64,000 nt of DNA from Actinomycetota bacterium (GTDB lineage Bacteria > Actinomycetota > Actinomycetes > S36-B12 > UBA10799). The position numbers were made by a program, and so were the translations under genes. Numbering within the stretch: position 1 is the first letter of the stretch; each line of letters begins with the position of its first letter. Below the pieces are notes generated by a model. It saw only the letters and a program-made list of their open reading frames with translations. It was not told the DNA's origin and did not search any database. Shown one piece after another: positions 51,100 through 60,001 of this stretch. The DNA lies in contig JACJWU010000006.1 of NCBI GenBank assembly GCA_020636995.1, positions 124,001-188,000 of the forward strand, given 5' to 3'.

Positions 51100-53175
51100 T
51101 CAGGCGTCGGCCATCTCCGCGCGTTTGGCAAGTGCCAACTCCCGCACCCGCTCGAGATCCTCGTCGCTGTAGACGCCGTTCACCCCGGAGATCGTCGCCA
51201 GCTTCATCCCGTGCTTGAGGCCGAGGCGGTAGATCTCCTTGACCTTGGGCCACTCGATGTTGCGGCCGATGGTGAATGTCTCGTAGCGACCCTCGAGCGC
51301 GAGAACGATGGTCTCGGCCAGGCACGCGTACGCCACTCCGGGCGGCAGGCCGATGTTCTTCATGTGCACGTCGCCGGGTAGCAGGATCTCACCGGACTCC
51401 ACGACCAGCACATCGGGGCGCTTGGCGACGTCTTCAGCGGAGAGGTCCAGCGGCCGCGCCACGTCGGTGATCACCGCACCCGGCTTGACCTGCATGATGT
51501 CCAGCACCCGCTTGCCCGCTCCTGAGGTGGCCGTCACGATGGCGTCCATGTCCGGCAGCGCATCGTCGGGGGTGGCCGCCACGAAGATCTTGGCCCGCGG
51601 GTTCTCACTCTCGATGTCGGCCTTCAGTGCGAGCAGCTTGGCCGCCTCGGGGCTCACCATCCACAGTTCGTCACAGGCCATCGCCAGCAGGCGCGCGCAC
51701 ACCGACCCGATCGCGCCGGTGGCGCCGACCACCATGGCCTTGCCCAGCAGACGGCCCTCCTCGTCGACATCGGCGATCCCGAGCCGGCGCAGCGCATCGT
51801 GCAATGCCCACAGCGCACCCGAGGCGCTGTAGCTGTTCCCGGTCGTGATCGGCAGCGGTGCACGCTTGGCCACGGTCACCCCGGCATCGCCCACGACCTT
51901 CGTGAAGGCGCCGAGCCCCATGATCTGCGCACCGAGCTTCTTCGCGATGTCGGCGGCCTGCAACAGGCGCTTGTAGGTGAACTCGGGATCGTGGGCCAGC
52001 AACTGCTTCGGGGTGCCGCTGACCGTGATCAGCCACCCTTCGGCCTCCGCGCCGGTCGGGGAGGTGATCCCGGTGACGTGGCTGTAGGTGAACGGTGGGG
52101 CGTAGGCGATCGCCTTCTCGATGCCGTCCATGACGACCTGCGGCGAGACCTTCGCGATCGTGTTCAACGGCTCGACCTTGCGGAAGTACTGCTGCGACAG
52201 CGGGTGGATGACGAACGCGAACCTGCTCTTGCGCTTGAACCCGCCCGGGTACAGCGTCCGCGGCTCCAGCCCCGCCGAGGTGATCATGTCGAGCAGATCG
52301 TCATCGGTGAGCCTGGACTCTTCGGTAGCGGTGGCGGCCATCATGAGCGCCTCAAGCACCGCCGCGTTCACCGTGATGCCCTCGAACGGCTGCGGCGTGT
52401 CGTCGAGCACCAGGTCGACGCCGAGCTTGTGCAACTCCTCGAGGCGCGCCTCGGACACCGCGGACGTGATCAGCGTCTTGCCCGCCAGCTCCTCGAGGCC
52501 GAACATCATGAGTTCGTCGTAGGTGGCGACCAGGACGTCCGCCTCGCGCACCGCCGCACGCAACAGCGATTGGTTGAACCGCCGTCCTGGCGCGGTCACC
52601 GGTGTGCTGATCTGATCCGGCACCCGGTTGAGGAACCAGGAACTCACACCCACGAAGCGGTCGAGTGCGCTGAACGAGTCCAGCATCGAGGGCAGGCCGA
52701 ACTGCAGTACCGCGTCGGCGAACTTGATGTTGTCGGTGTACTCGGAAAGCACCCGCGCGGTGCGGCGGTGGTTGGACCCGCCGAGCACCACGGTGCGGGC
52801 GTTGCTGAACAGACCCGGCTGATCGGCCTGGATCTTGCGCACGGTCCACTCCTGCAGCACGTCGCGCAGACGGTGCCCGTTCGTGGTGGGGACCTCGCCG
52901 GTCGCCGACTCCAGCCGGCGCAGTGCGGCCTTCTCATCCCCGGCGAGAATGCCCACGGTGCGTGCGTCACGGGCCCCGGTGATCGCGAAGACGGCCGTCC
53001 CCGGCATCCACTCCTTGATCATCTCCTCGGCACGGCCCACGTCACCGTCGGCGCCGATGCGCAACACCCTGAAATCCTTCTCGAGGAACGTGACGTTGCT
53101 GTCGTAGTTTCGATCGGAATCGGCCAGACTCACATCGACGATCGCCGGGAGTTCCACAACCTTCTTGCGCGCCAC
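51100..53175 (-). CDS. Large dehydrogenase with acyl-ACP reductase-like C-terminal half
   Basis: GTG 53175 after AAAGAAGG opens 691 residues. Residues about 330-690 resemble cyanobacterial long-chain acyl-ACP reductase: FAFVIHPLSQQYFRKVEPLN, then LLQAADIAKKLGAQIMGLGAFTKVV, ITTGNSYSASGALWALHDAL, the NAD(P) motif AMVVGATGAIGSVCARLLAM near 490 and ITDVARPLDLSAEDVA. The first 300 residues (FLEKDFRVLRIGADGDVGRA to ITVNAAVLEALMMAA) are an added Rossmann-like region I do not recognise. It may reduce an acyl thioester to aldehyde, or be another two-domain dehydrogenase. It follows a membrane-protein gene by 15 bases in one operon. Confidence 0.7.
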   Translation of the reverse strand: MARKKVVELPAIVDVSLADSDRNYDSNVTFLEKDFRVLRIGADGDVGRAEEMIKEWMPGTAVFAITGARDARTVGILAGDEKAALRRLESATGEVPTTNGHRLRDVLQEWTVRKIQADQPGLFSNARTVVLGGSNHRRTARVLSEYTDNIKFADAVLQFGLPSMLDSFSALDRFVGVSSWFLNRVPDQISTPVTAPGRRFNQSLLRAAVREADVLVATYDELMMFGLEELAGKTLITSAVSEARLEELHKLGVDLVLDDTPQPFEGITVNAAVLEALMMAATATEESRLTDDDLLDMITSAGLEPRTLYPGGFKRKSRFAFVIHPLSQQYFRKVEPLNTIAKVSPQVVMDGIEKAIAYAPPFTYSHVTGITSPTGAEAEGWLITVSGTPKQLLAHDPEFTYKRLLQAADIAKKLGAQIMGLGAFTKVVGDAGVTVAKRAPLPITTGNSYSASGALWALHDALRRLGIADVDEEGRLLGKAMVVGATGAIGSVCARLLAMACDELWMVSPEAAKLLALKADIESENPRAKIFVAATPDDALPDMDAIVTATSGAGKRVLDIMQVKPGAVITDVARPLDLSAEDVAKRPDVLVVESGEILLPGDVHMKNIGLPPGVAYACLAETIVLALEGRYETFTIGRNIEWPKVKEIYRLGLKHGMKLATISGVNGVYSDEDLERVRELALAKRAEMADA

Positions 53176-53190
53176 CAGAACCTTCTTTCG

Positions 53191-54027
53191 TCAGTACGAG
53201 GGATCGAACGTGCCGGCAGCCTTCCGCAGTCCGCTCGTGTAAGCCTGCACGTCCAGCACAGCCGGTCCGACGATCTGCGTCACAGACTGCTGCAAGTCGG
53301 GGGCTGCGATCAACTCGGCGGCCGCGGCAACCAGACCTTCGTAGGCCTCGACACCCTCGCGCAGCCTCGCGGCGACCTCGATACTCGCGTGGTGCGCCGC
53401 CGTCGCGGCCTGGGTGCCGGGCATCTGCTGCGTGGTCCGGTACAACGTGCCGAGGCGTTCGACCAGCGAGCGCAGGGCGGGGTCGACGTCCGCGAGCGCC
53501 TTGCGCAGTTGCAGCCCGGCGTCCGGGTGCATCTGATCCACCAGCGGAAGAAGATCGTCCCACCGATGCGCGGCGCGGGACCAGCGGGCGATCTCGTCGG
53601 AGCCGGGTGTACCCGTCGGCAGCGGCTCGACCGGCATGGGTGGCAGTTCCGGCATCGGCGGCGCCTGCAGGGTCTGGCGCTTCTCCCTTGTGAGGAAGGC
53701 GAGGATCCCGGAGACGCCCGCGGCCGTGAACCACAGCAGGGACGGCTGCGGAGTGACCGTCCCGACGACGCCCATCGCGGATGCACCGGCTGCACCGGCG
53801 GTGTAGATGGTCTGCCGCGTCTTCATGCGTTGCAGACGGCGTTCGTGACTGGCGACCCGGTTCTGGTGGTTGGCGATGATCGCCTGCCGCTGCTGCAGGA
53901 CCACCTCCCGCGGGGTGGGCTTCTTCGGCTTCGTCGCGCGGTACGCCTGGTACCGCTCGAGGCCCGCGGAGAAGCCAGCCTCGACCACCTTGAGCCAGTG
54001 GTCGCTCTGCTTGTTCCCCTTCGCCAT
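53191..54027 (-). CDS. Membrane-anchored helical protein, partner of the reductase gene
   Basis: From ATG 54027 the protein has 278 residues. Residues 1-65 are basic and helical (HWLKVVEAGFSAGLERYQAY, then QQRQAIIANHQNRVASHERR, a likely coiled coil). Two hydrophobic segments at about 72-110 (TIYTAGAAGASAMGVVGTVT, LLWFTAAGVSGILAFL) span the membrane. A Pro-rich stretch (PPMPELPPMPVEPLPTG) links to a C-terminal helical domain of 130 residues. No family is recognised. Its gene lies 15 bases before the reductase-like gene, so the two products probably act together at the membrane. Confidence 0.65.
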   Translation of the reverse strand: MAKGNKQSDHWLKVVEAGFSAGLERYQAYRATKPKKPTPREVVLQQRQAIIANHQNRVASHERRLQRMKTRQTIYTAGAAGASAMGVVGTVTPQPSLLWFTAAGVSGILAFLTREKRQTLQAPPMPELPPMPVEPLPTGTPGSDEIARWSRAAHRWDDLLPLVDQMHPDAGLQLRKALADVDPALRSLVERLGTLYRTTQQMPGTQAATAAHHASIEVAARLREGVEAYEGLVAAAAELIAAPDLQQSVTQIVGPAVLDVQAYTSGLRKAAGTFDPSY

Positions 54028-54090
54028 AGACCTACGGTACGTGACATCTGCCGGAGTGCGCCAAGTCGTCGCGCAATCCAGGGGCCGTCG

Positions 54091-54177
54091 GGTGGGGCTC
54101 GCGCAGTTAGATGGGGCTCGGGCAGGACGATGGGGCTTGGGCAGGACGATGGGGCTCGTCGCCCGCTGAACCCCACC
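54091..54177. repeat. 19-bp tandem-inverted array (GATGGGG family), locus 2
   Basis: Units start exactly 19 bp apart at 54091, 54110, 54129 and 54148 (GGTGGGGCTCGCGCAGTTA, then GATGGGGCTCGGGCAGGAC and GATGGGGCTTGGGCAGGAC). One inverted unit, GAACCCCACC at 54168, closes the array. It lies between two leftward genes and upstream of the membrane-protein gene. Confidence 0.85.
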
Positions 54178-54188
54178 GGACGCCGGGC

Positions 54189-55142
54189 TCAGATCTCGAA
54201 CCAGGCCAGCGCAGTGGTGTTCAGACTGCCCATCGCGACCTTGCCACCGCGGGCACGCACCCCGGTGCACATGTAGAACTGCTCGTGCTCGCCGCAGAAC
54301 TCGTGGACCACGTTCCCCTCGGGGTCGTATGCACGCACCCAGACCAGGTTGTCCGGCTTCGGGTGCAGGGCCTCGGGCAGGGCCCAGATGACCTTGCGCA
54401 GGAACGGCTGTCCGGCGGTCTTGTCCAGCGCAGGTTTGCGAGCGCTGGCCATCGTCACCCACACCAGACCGTCGTCGCCCTCGGAGATGTTGTCGGGGAA
54501 GGCGGGGAGGTTGGTGATCCAGGGCTCGTGGGTGCCGTCCTTGAGCCACACGCGGTCCACGCAGTACAGACCCGTCTGCGCCACCGCCAGGAAGTCCTCG
54601 GTGAGCGCGACGCCGTTCGCGAACTGCAGACCCTCGACAAGCACCTCCACCGCGCCGTCAGGATCCCTGCGCAGCAGTCGCCCGGTACCGGAATGCTCGA
54701 TGATGTCCGCTGTCCAGTGCTCGAGGTCGAACCGCTGGCTGGAGTCGGTGAAGTACACCGTGCCGTCGGCCGCGACCGCCGCGTTGTTGCACACACGCAG
54801 GCCGTGCTCCCCTTTGGCCACCAGCGTCGTCAAGCCCTCGGGCCCGAGCAGTAGGAGCCCCTGCTCCGCGTCGCAGATGAGGATCCCGTCGGGATGCTGT
54901 TCCAACCCCAGGGGGCGGCCGCCGGTATCGGCAACCACCTCGATCTGCCAGCCGTCGAAGCTCACCTTCACGATGCGGCCGTCCTCAAGCCCGGTGTAGA
55001 TGGCATCGTCGACGAACAATGCGTCCTCGGGACCGGCACCGGGCACGGGCAGGATGTTGAGTTGCGGCAAGTTGTGGGCAGGGGGTTTGGCGACCGGGGT
55101 CGGGGGCTGCCACTTGGCCGGCTGGATCGACGGTTTGCTCAT
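54189..55142 (-). CDS. SMP-30/strictosidine-synthase-like beta-propeller protein
   Basis: The 317-residue protein shows propeller strands such as PGAGPEDALFVDDAIYTGLEDGRIVKV, GRPLGLEQHPDGILICDAEQGLL, ADGTVYFTDSSQRFDLEHW and GLQFANGVALTEDFLAVAQTG, in the order of the strictosidine synthase/SMP-30 family (SSRF-like motifs). Relatives hydrolyse lactones or esters using a calcium ion; NGVAL and PDNIS blocks hold the likely metal-binding asparagine and aspartate. There is no signal peptide. A real strictosidine synthase is not implied. Single gene. Confidence 0.8.
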   Translation of the reverse strand: MSKPSIQPAKWQPPTPVAKPPAHNLPQLNILPVPGAGPEDALFVDDAIYTGLEDGRIVKVSFDGWQIEVVADTGGRPLGLEQHPDGILICDAEQGLLLLGPEGLTTLVAKGEHGLRVCNNAAVAADGTVYFTDSSQRFDLEHWTADIIEHSGTGRLLRRDPDGAVEVLVEGLQFANGVALTEDFLAVAQTGLYCVDRVWLKDGTHEPWITNLPAFPDNISEGDDGLVWVTMASARKPALDKTAGQPFLRKVIWALPEALHPKPDNLVWVRAYDPEGNVVHEFCGEHEQFYMCTGVRARGGKVAMGSLNTTALAWFEI

Positions 55143-55194
55143 ATGGCCATTGTGGCCGCGTTCCCGCGGGCGGATGAACCGAACCGGCGACTTT

Positions 55195-56361
55195 TCAGCG
55201 ACCGGCCAGTCGTGGTGCCCGCAGCTTCACGACCATCGCCTCCATGGCCAATTGCGGTGCCACGTTCATGCTCAGCGCCTGCCGCGCATCCCTGATCGCC
55301 GTGATCCGCAGCAGCGTGTCGGCGGTGGAGCTCTCGTCGGCCATGCGCTCGAGGTCGACCCGCATCTCCTCGTTCACCAACTCCACAGGCGCCTCCTCCT
55401 GCAGGGCAAGCACGTCGCGGAACCACGCGAGCAGGTCCACGAGCACTCGGTCGAGTTCGTCGCGCACCGCGCGGTTGCGCCGCGCGGACTGGCGGTCCTC
55501 GAGGTCCTTGAGAGCGGCCTTGGTCACGCGCTTGATGCCCTTGCCCTCCGCACCTGCACCGAGCGCGAGCAGCATGTCGGAGCGCTCGGTCTCCTCCCGC
55601 TCGGACAGCATCGCCTCGGCATCGGCCTTCGCCGCCTCGACGATGTTTCCCGCCGCCGCCATACAACTGGCCAGATCCGACAGGTCCCGCATCATGATCA
55701 GCACGTCATGGCGGCGGTTGCGCACCGACTCGATGGTCGCTAACGCGCGAGCCCGGCCGATGTGCCCCATCGAGGCTCGGGCGGCGAACGCTGCGGTCCC
55801 CGGATCGACACCCTGCGACTGCAGGAAGGCCGCCACCGCATCTGTGGCCGGCGTGCGCAGCCCCACCACCTGGCACCGCGACCGCACAGTCGGCAGCAGG
55901 TCCTCCACCGACGGCGCGCACAGCAACCACACCGTGCGACTCGCCGGCTCCTCGATGCTCTTCAGCAGCACGTTGTTCGCCGACTCGGTCAGGCGATCAG
56001 CGTCTTCGAGAACGATCACGTGCCAGCGCGCGCGTGTGGGCGCCATGTCCGCGCGCCCGACCAGATTGCGCGCCTCCTCGGTCTTGTACGACAGACCCTC
56101 GGGGCGCACGACTTCGACGTCGGGATGGTTACCCGACAGGACCGCGACACAGTCCTCGCAGACCCCACAACCCGCCTGCGGGCACACGAGCGCCGCACCG
56201 AACGCGATCGCGGCGTTGGATCGCCCCGAACCGGGCGGGCCGATGAACAGCCAGGCGTGCGTCATGGTCGGACCCGCCGGCTCGATGGCTGCATCGTGGG
56301 CGGCCACCTCCAGGACTTCGACGACGTGATCCTGGCCGACCAGGGAGTCGAATACGCTCAT
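55195..56361 (-). CDS. holB: DNA polymerase III delta-prime subunit
   Basis: ATG 56361 gives 388 residues. The AAA+ clamp-loader fold is clear: LVGQDHVVEVLEVAAHDAA at the start, the Walker A WLFIGPPGSGRSNAAIAFG near residue 45, the zinc cysteines CPQAGCGVCEDC near 70, the Walker B-like HVIVLEDADRLTESANNVLLKSIEEP near 130 and TVWLLCAPSVEDLLPTVRSRC. It loads the sliding clamp during replication. ATG overlaps the tmk stop by four bases; tmk-holB is the usual actinobacterial order. Confidence 0.93.
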   Translation of the reverse strand: MSVFDSLVGQDHVVEVLEVAAHDAAIEPAGPTMTHAWLFIGPPGSGRSNAAIAFGAALVCPQAGCGVCEDCVAVLSGNHPDVEVVRPEGLSYKTEEARNLVGRADMAPTRARWHVIVLEDADRLTESANNVLLKSIEEPASRTVWLLCAPSVEDLLPTVRSRCQVVGLRTPATDAVAAFLQSQGVDPGTAAFAARASMGHIGRARALATIESVRNRRHDVLIMMRDLSDLASCMAAAGNIVEAAKADAEAMLSEREETERSDMLLALGAGAEGKGIKRVTKAALKDLEDRQSARRNRAVRDELDRVLVDLLAWFRDVLALQEEAPVELVNEEMRVDLERMADESSTADTLLRITAIRDARQALSMNVAPQLAMEAMVVKLRAPRLAGR

Positions 56362-56963
56362 CGCCATTCGTCCGGGATCGAAGCCCACACCAGGTCCGCC
56401 ACCTCTTCGATCGTTCCACTGGCGTCGATGACGCTGTAGCGGTGGACGTCGCGCGCAGCGAGGTCGAGAAGGCCGCGCCGTACCCGCGCCTGGAACAACT
56501 CACCCTCGCTCTCCATGCGATCCACTTCGCCATCGCGCGCGGTCGAGGTCCCGGTGGGGAGGTCGAGCATGATCGTGAGGTCCGGAGCCACACCACCCGT
56601 GGCCCACATGTTCACCCGCTCCACCTCGTCGACGCCGAGCCCGCGGGCAACGCCTTGATACGCCAGCGACGAATCGACGAAACGGTCGGAGAGCACCACC
56701 GCACCCCGCTCGAGCGCCGGTCGGATGGTGCGTTCCACGTGGTCGGCGCGAGCCGCGGCGAACAGCAGGGCCTCGCACCGTGCGGACATGTTCACGTCGT
56801 CGGCGAGGAGCAGGACCCGGATGGCCTCGGCCACCGGCGTGCCGCCAGGTTCCCTGGTCACCACCACCTCGTGCTTCTCGCCGAGGCGCTCGGCCAGCAA
56901 ACTCAACTGGGTGGTCTTGCCCGACCGGTCCACACCTTCGAAGGCGACGAACAAACCACTCAC
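56358..56963 (-). CDS. tmk: Thymidylate kinase
   Basis: GTG 56963 behind GAGAAGG opens a 201-residue protein: FVAFEGVDRSGKTTQLSLLAERLG is the P loop, VTREPGGTPVAEAIRVLLL the nucleotide-binding DR(E)PGG box, VVLSDRFVDSSLAYQGVARGLG the dTMP pocket and LTIMLDLPTGTSTARD the LID start. It phosphorylates dTMP to dTDP for DNA synthesis. Coupled to holB by an ATGA overlap. Confidence 0.95.
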   Translation of the reverse strand: MSGLFVAFEGVDRSGKTTQLSLLAERLGEKHEVVVTREPGGTPVAEAIRVLLLADDVNMSARCEALLFAAARADHVERTIRPALERGAVVLSDRFVDSSLAYQGVARGLGVDEVERVNMWATGGVAPDLTIMLDLPTGTSTARDGEVDRMESEGELFQARVRRGLLDLAARDVHRYSVIDASGTIEEVADLVWASIPDEWR

Positions 56964-57047
56964 AATGTCACCTTCTCACGGGGCGCAGCACGCCGGGCCA
57001 CGTGTCACGGTGTTCCACATGACGTCCTGCTGCCCGCCGCCACAAGC

Positions 57048-57116
57048 GTTAGCACAGTGGAGATCGGTGAGCGTGTCGGCGGCACACAACCGCTAACGCC
57101 TCTCCGTTCTGCTAAC
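57048..57116. repeat. 19-bp array with GTTAG/CTAAC core
   Basis: GTTAG at 57048 and its weaker copy GTGAG at 57067 are 19 bp apart; the inverted CTAAC at 57093 and 57112 are again 19 bp apart. Left and right halves pair through GCGTTAGC and CGCTAACGC. It lies between topA and tmk, both leftward. It is the same architecture as the array at 1483, and shares its GTTAG core. Confidence 0.65.
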
Positions 57117-57141
57117 GGCTGGCACAGGGCCGTCGCCGGAC

Positions 57142-59757
57142 CTACTTCTTGGCCGCCGCCCGCTTGCGCGGCTTCTTCGGCGCGGGTCCTTTGGCACGGC
57201 GCTCGCTGATCAGGTCGCTGGCACGCTCCAGCGTGATGGTCAACGGGTCGTCGGCCACGCGCAGCGACGCGTTCGTCTCACCATCGGTCACGTAGGGACC
57301 GAACCGGCCGTCCTTGAGCTCGATCTTCTTCCCCGTGATCGGGTCGGTCCCGATCTCCTTGCCGGGCGCGGCCTGCTGCCGGCCCCGTCCACGCTTGGGC
57401 TGGGCGAACAGCGCCAGGGCCTCATCGACCGTGCAGGAGAAGATGCTCGCCTCATCGGGCAACGAACGCGAGTCCTTGCCGTGTGTCAGGTACGGGCCAT
57501 AGCGACCGTTCTGGGCCATGATCGGCTCGCCGTCCTCAGGGTGCTTGCCCACCTCGCGAGGCAACGACAGCAACCGCAGCGCATCCTCCAGCGTCACCGT
57601 CGTCGGGTCCATGTCCTTGAACAGACTCGCGGTGCGCGGCTTGACCGTCTTGCGGGGCTTCTTCGCACCCTCCGGGAGTTCCGGCAGGACCTCCGTCACG
57701 TACGGCCCGAACCGGCCGGTCTTCGTGACGATCTCGTGGCCGGTCTCGGGATCGGCACCCAGGACCCGCTCCTCCTTGGGGGCGTTGAGCAACTCGACGG
57801 CCAGTTCCGGGGTCAACTCGTCCGGCGGCAGGTCGGCCGGGACGTTGGCGCGTTTCTCCCCCGCCTCCAGATACGGGCCGAACTTGCCCACCCGCAGCAC
57901 GATCTGCTCATCGATGGGGAACGACGAGTTCTCGCGCGGGTCGATCTCGGGCAGCCGCTCGATCATCGGGTGCAACCCCACGAACCGCCCACCGCGCGGG
58001 TCGGCACCACCGTAGTAGAAGGCCCCGAGCACGACGTTGCGCGATTGTTCACCCCCGGCGATGGTGTCGAGGATCCCCTCGAGTTCGGCGGTGAAGTCGT
58101 AGTCGACGAGTACGCCGAAGTGGTCCTCCAGCAGGCGCACCACCGCGAACGCCAGCCACGCCGGGGTCAACGCCGTCCCACGCTTGAAGACATACCCCCG
58201 GTCCAGCAGGGTCCCGATGATGTTCGACCACGTCGACGGACGGCCGATGCCCCGCTCCTCGAGGGCCTTGAGCAGTGTCGCCTCGGTGTAGCGCGCGGGC
58301 GGCTTCGTCGAGTGTTCCTCGGCGGTGAGCGCCCGGATCGTCACCTCGTCGCCCTGGGACAGCCGCGGTAGGCGACGCTGCTCGCCGGAGTCGTCGTCGT
58401 CGCGGCTCTCCTCGTACGCGGCGAGGAACCCGGGGAACGTCACCACCGTGCCACTGGCGGAGAAGATGGTCGCCACACCGTCCGTGGTCGTGGCCCCGAG
58501 CCGCAACGTCGTCGTCGCGATCTTCGCGTCGGCCATCTGCGAGGCGACCGTGCGTTTCCAGATCAGGTCGTACAGTGCCAGCTCGTCGGGGTTCACCTGG
58601 CCCGACACCTGACCGGGTGTGCGGAACGAATCCCCAGCGGGCCGGATCGCCTCGTGCGCTTCCTGCGCGTTCTTCACCTTGCGGTTGTACTCGCGCTTCG
58701 GCCCGGGGAAGACGTGGTCGTCGCCGTAGAGGGCCCGGGCCTGCTCGCGGGCGGCATTGATCGCGGTCTCCGACAGGTTGGTGGAGTCGGTTCGCATGTA
58801 CGTGATGAAGCCGCGCTCGTACAGGCCCTGCGCCACGCGCATCGTGCGCTGACCGCCCCACCGCAACTTCCGGGAGGCCTCCTGCTGCAACGTCGAGGTC
58901 ATGAAAGGTGGCGACGGCCGGCGGGTGCCCGGTTTCTCCTCGACCGAATCCACCGTCATGCGCGCGTCGCCCAGTCCGGCGACCAACGCCTCCGCAGCGG
59001 GGAGGTCGAGGTGACGGACGTCCTTCTTCTTCAGCTGACCGCGATCGTCGAAGGAGTCGCCACGCGCGATCCGCACGCCGTCCACATGGGTCAAGGTCGC
59101 CGTGAAACTCCCCGGGTCAAGCAGAGCTTCGATGTCGGCGTAGCCGGCGCGCACGAACGCCATCCGCTCGCGCTCGCGGTCGACCACCAGTCGCAGGGCC
59201 ACCGACTGCACACGGCCCGCGGACAGCCGGGGCATGACCTTCTTCCACAGCACCGGCGACACCTCGTAGCCGTACAGCCGGTCGAGGATACGGCGGGTCT
59301 CCTGGGCGTCGACGAGGTCGAGGTCGAGTTCGCGTGTGTTGTGCAGCGCATTCTGGATGGCGTCGCGGGTGATCTCGTTGAAGACCATCCGTCGCACCGG
59401 GATCTTCGGGTTGAGGACCTGCAGCAGGTGCCAGGCGATCGCCTCGCCCTCGCGGTCCTCATCAGTGGCCAGAAGCAACTCGTCGGCGTCGCGCAGTTTG
59501 TCCTTGAGTTCCTTGACCCGCGCCCGCTTGTCGGCATTGACCACATAGATGGGGGTGAAGTCGTTGTCGATGTCCACACCCAGACGCGCCCACGGTTGTG
59601 CCTTGTACTTCGCCGGGATGTCTGCTGCCTTGTCTGGCAGATCGCGGATATGCCCCACGCTGGCGGTCACCTCGAAGCCCTCCCCGAGGTAACCCTGGAT
59701 CGTCTTGGCCTTCGCGGGCGACTCGACGATCACCAAACGGCGTGTGCTTTCTGGCAT
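57142..59757 (-). CDS. topA: DNA topoisomerase I
   Basis: From ATG 59757 the enzyme has 871 residues. The Toprim part shows RLVIVESPAKAKTIQGYLG at the start and LLLATDEDREGEAIAWHLL (the DxD metal residues) near 105; the catalytic tyrosine is in GFITYMRTDSTNLSETAI near 325. C-terminal repeats of the type IVTKTGRFGPYVTE, MAQNGRYGPYLTHG and ELKDGRFGPYVTDG replace classic zinc fingers, as usual in actinobacteria, and the end is a lysine-rich tail (APKKPRKRAAAKK). It relaxes negative supercoils. An upstream in-frame start exists, but the conserved RLVIVESPAKA follows this ATG directly. Confidence 0.97.
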   Translation of the reverse strand: MPESTRRLVIVESPAKAKTIQGYLGEGFEVTASVGHIRDLPDKAADIPAKYKAQPWARLGVDIDNDFTPIYVVNADKRARVKELKDKLRDADELLLATDEDREGEAIAWHLLQVLNPKIPVRRMVFNEITRDAIQNALHNTRELDLDLVDAQETRRILDRLYGYEVSPVLWKKVMPRLSAGRVQSVALRLVVDRERERMAFVRAGYADIEALLDPGSFTATLTHVDGVRIARGDSFDDRGQLKKKDVRHLDLPAAEALVAGLGDARMTVDSVEEKPGTRRPSPPFMTSTLQQEASRKLRWGGQRTMRVAQGLYERGFITYMRTDSTNLSETAINAAREQARALYGDDHVFPGPKREYNRKVKNAQEAHEAIRPAGDSFRTPGQVSGQVNPDELALYDLIWKRTVASQMADAKIATTTLRLGATTTDGVATIFSASGTVVTFPGFLAAYEESRDDDDSGEQRRLPRLSQGDEVTIRALTAEEHSTKPPARYTEATLLKALEERGIGRPSTWSNIIGTLLDRGYVFKRGTALTPAWLAFAVVRLLEDHFGVLVDYDFTAELEGILDTIAGGEQSRNVVLGAFYYGGADPRGGRFVGLHPMIERLPEIDPRENSSFPIDEQIVLRVGKFGPYLEAGEKRANVPADLPPDELTPELAVELLNAPKEERVLGADPETGHEIVTKTGRFGPYVTEVLPELPEGAKKPRKTVKPRTASLFKDMDPTTVTLEDALRLLSLPREVGKHPEDGEPIMAQNGRYGPYLTHGKDSRSLPDEASIFSCTVDEALALFAQPKRGRGRQQAAPGKEIGTDPITGKKIELKDGRFGPYVTDGETNASLRVADDPLTITLERASDLISERRAKGPAPKKPRKRAAAKK

Positions 59758-59910
59758 GTTTCCCTTCCCCGACCCATGATGCGGGCACGAATCGGCACAG
59801 TACGACACCGGGGTGTCATTGCGCCAGTGGGGGCGGCGGCGCCGCTTAGGCAGTTTCAGGATGCCGCCGGGTTCTTGTGACGAAGTTGCTCCCCCGATAT
59901 GCCCCTGTGT

Positions 59911-59954
59911 GACGAAGGTGCGGGGTTTCCGGTGGTCACAGTGCGCACCTTCGT
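59911..59954. repeat. Inverted repeat upstream of topA
   Basis: GACGAAGGTGCG (59911-59922) and CGCACCTTCGT (59944-59954) form an 11-bp stem around a 21-base loop that itself holds GTGGTCACAGTG. It lies in the 244-base gap between the topA start and the stop at 60002, downstream of the PLP enzyme gene. It is probably a terminator or another, single-unit member of the hairpin group. Confidence 0.55.
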
Positions 59955-60001
59955 GACAAACGGGCGATAGTGCCCGACAACATCGTCACAATCGCCGCCG
60001 T

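Noticed and set aside
54028..54549. Longer N-terminus for the membrane partner gene
   Set aside because: It would run through a 19-bp repeat array and part of the SMP-30-like gene; ATG 54027 starts a normal protein.
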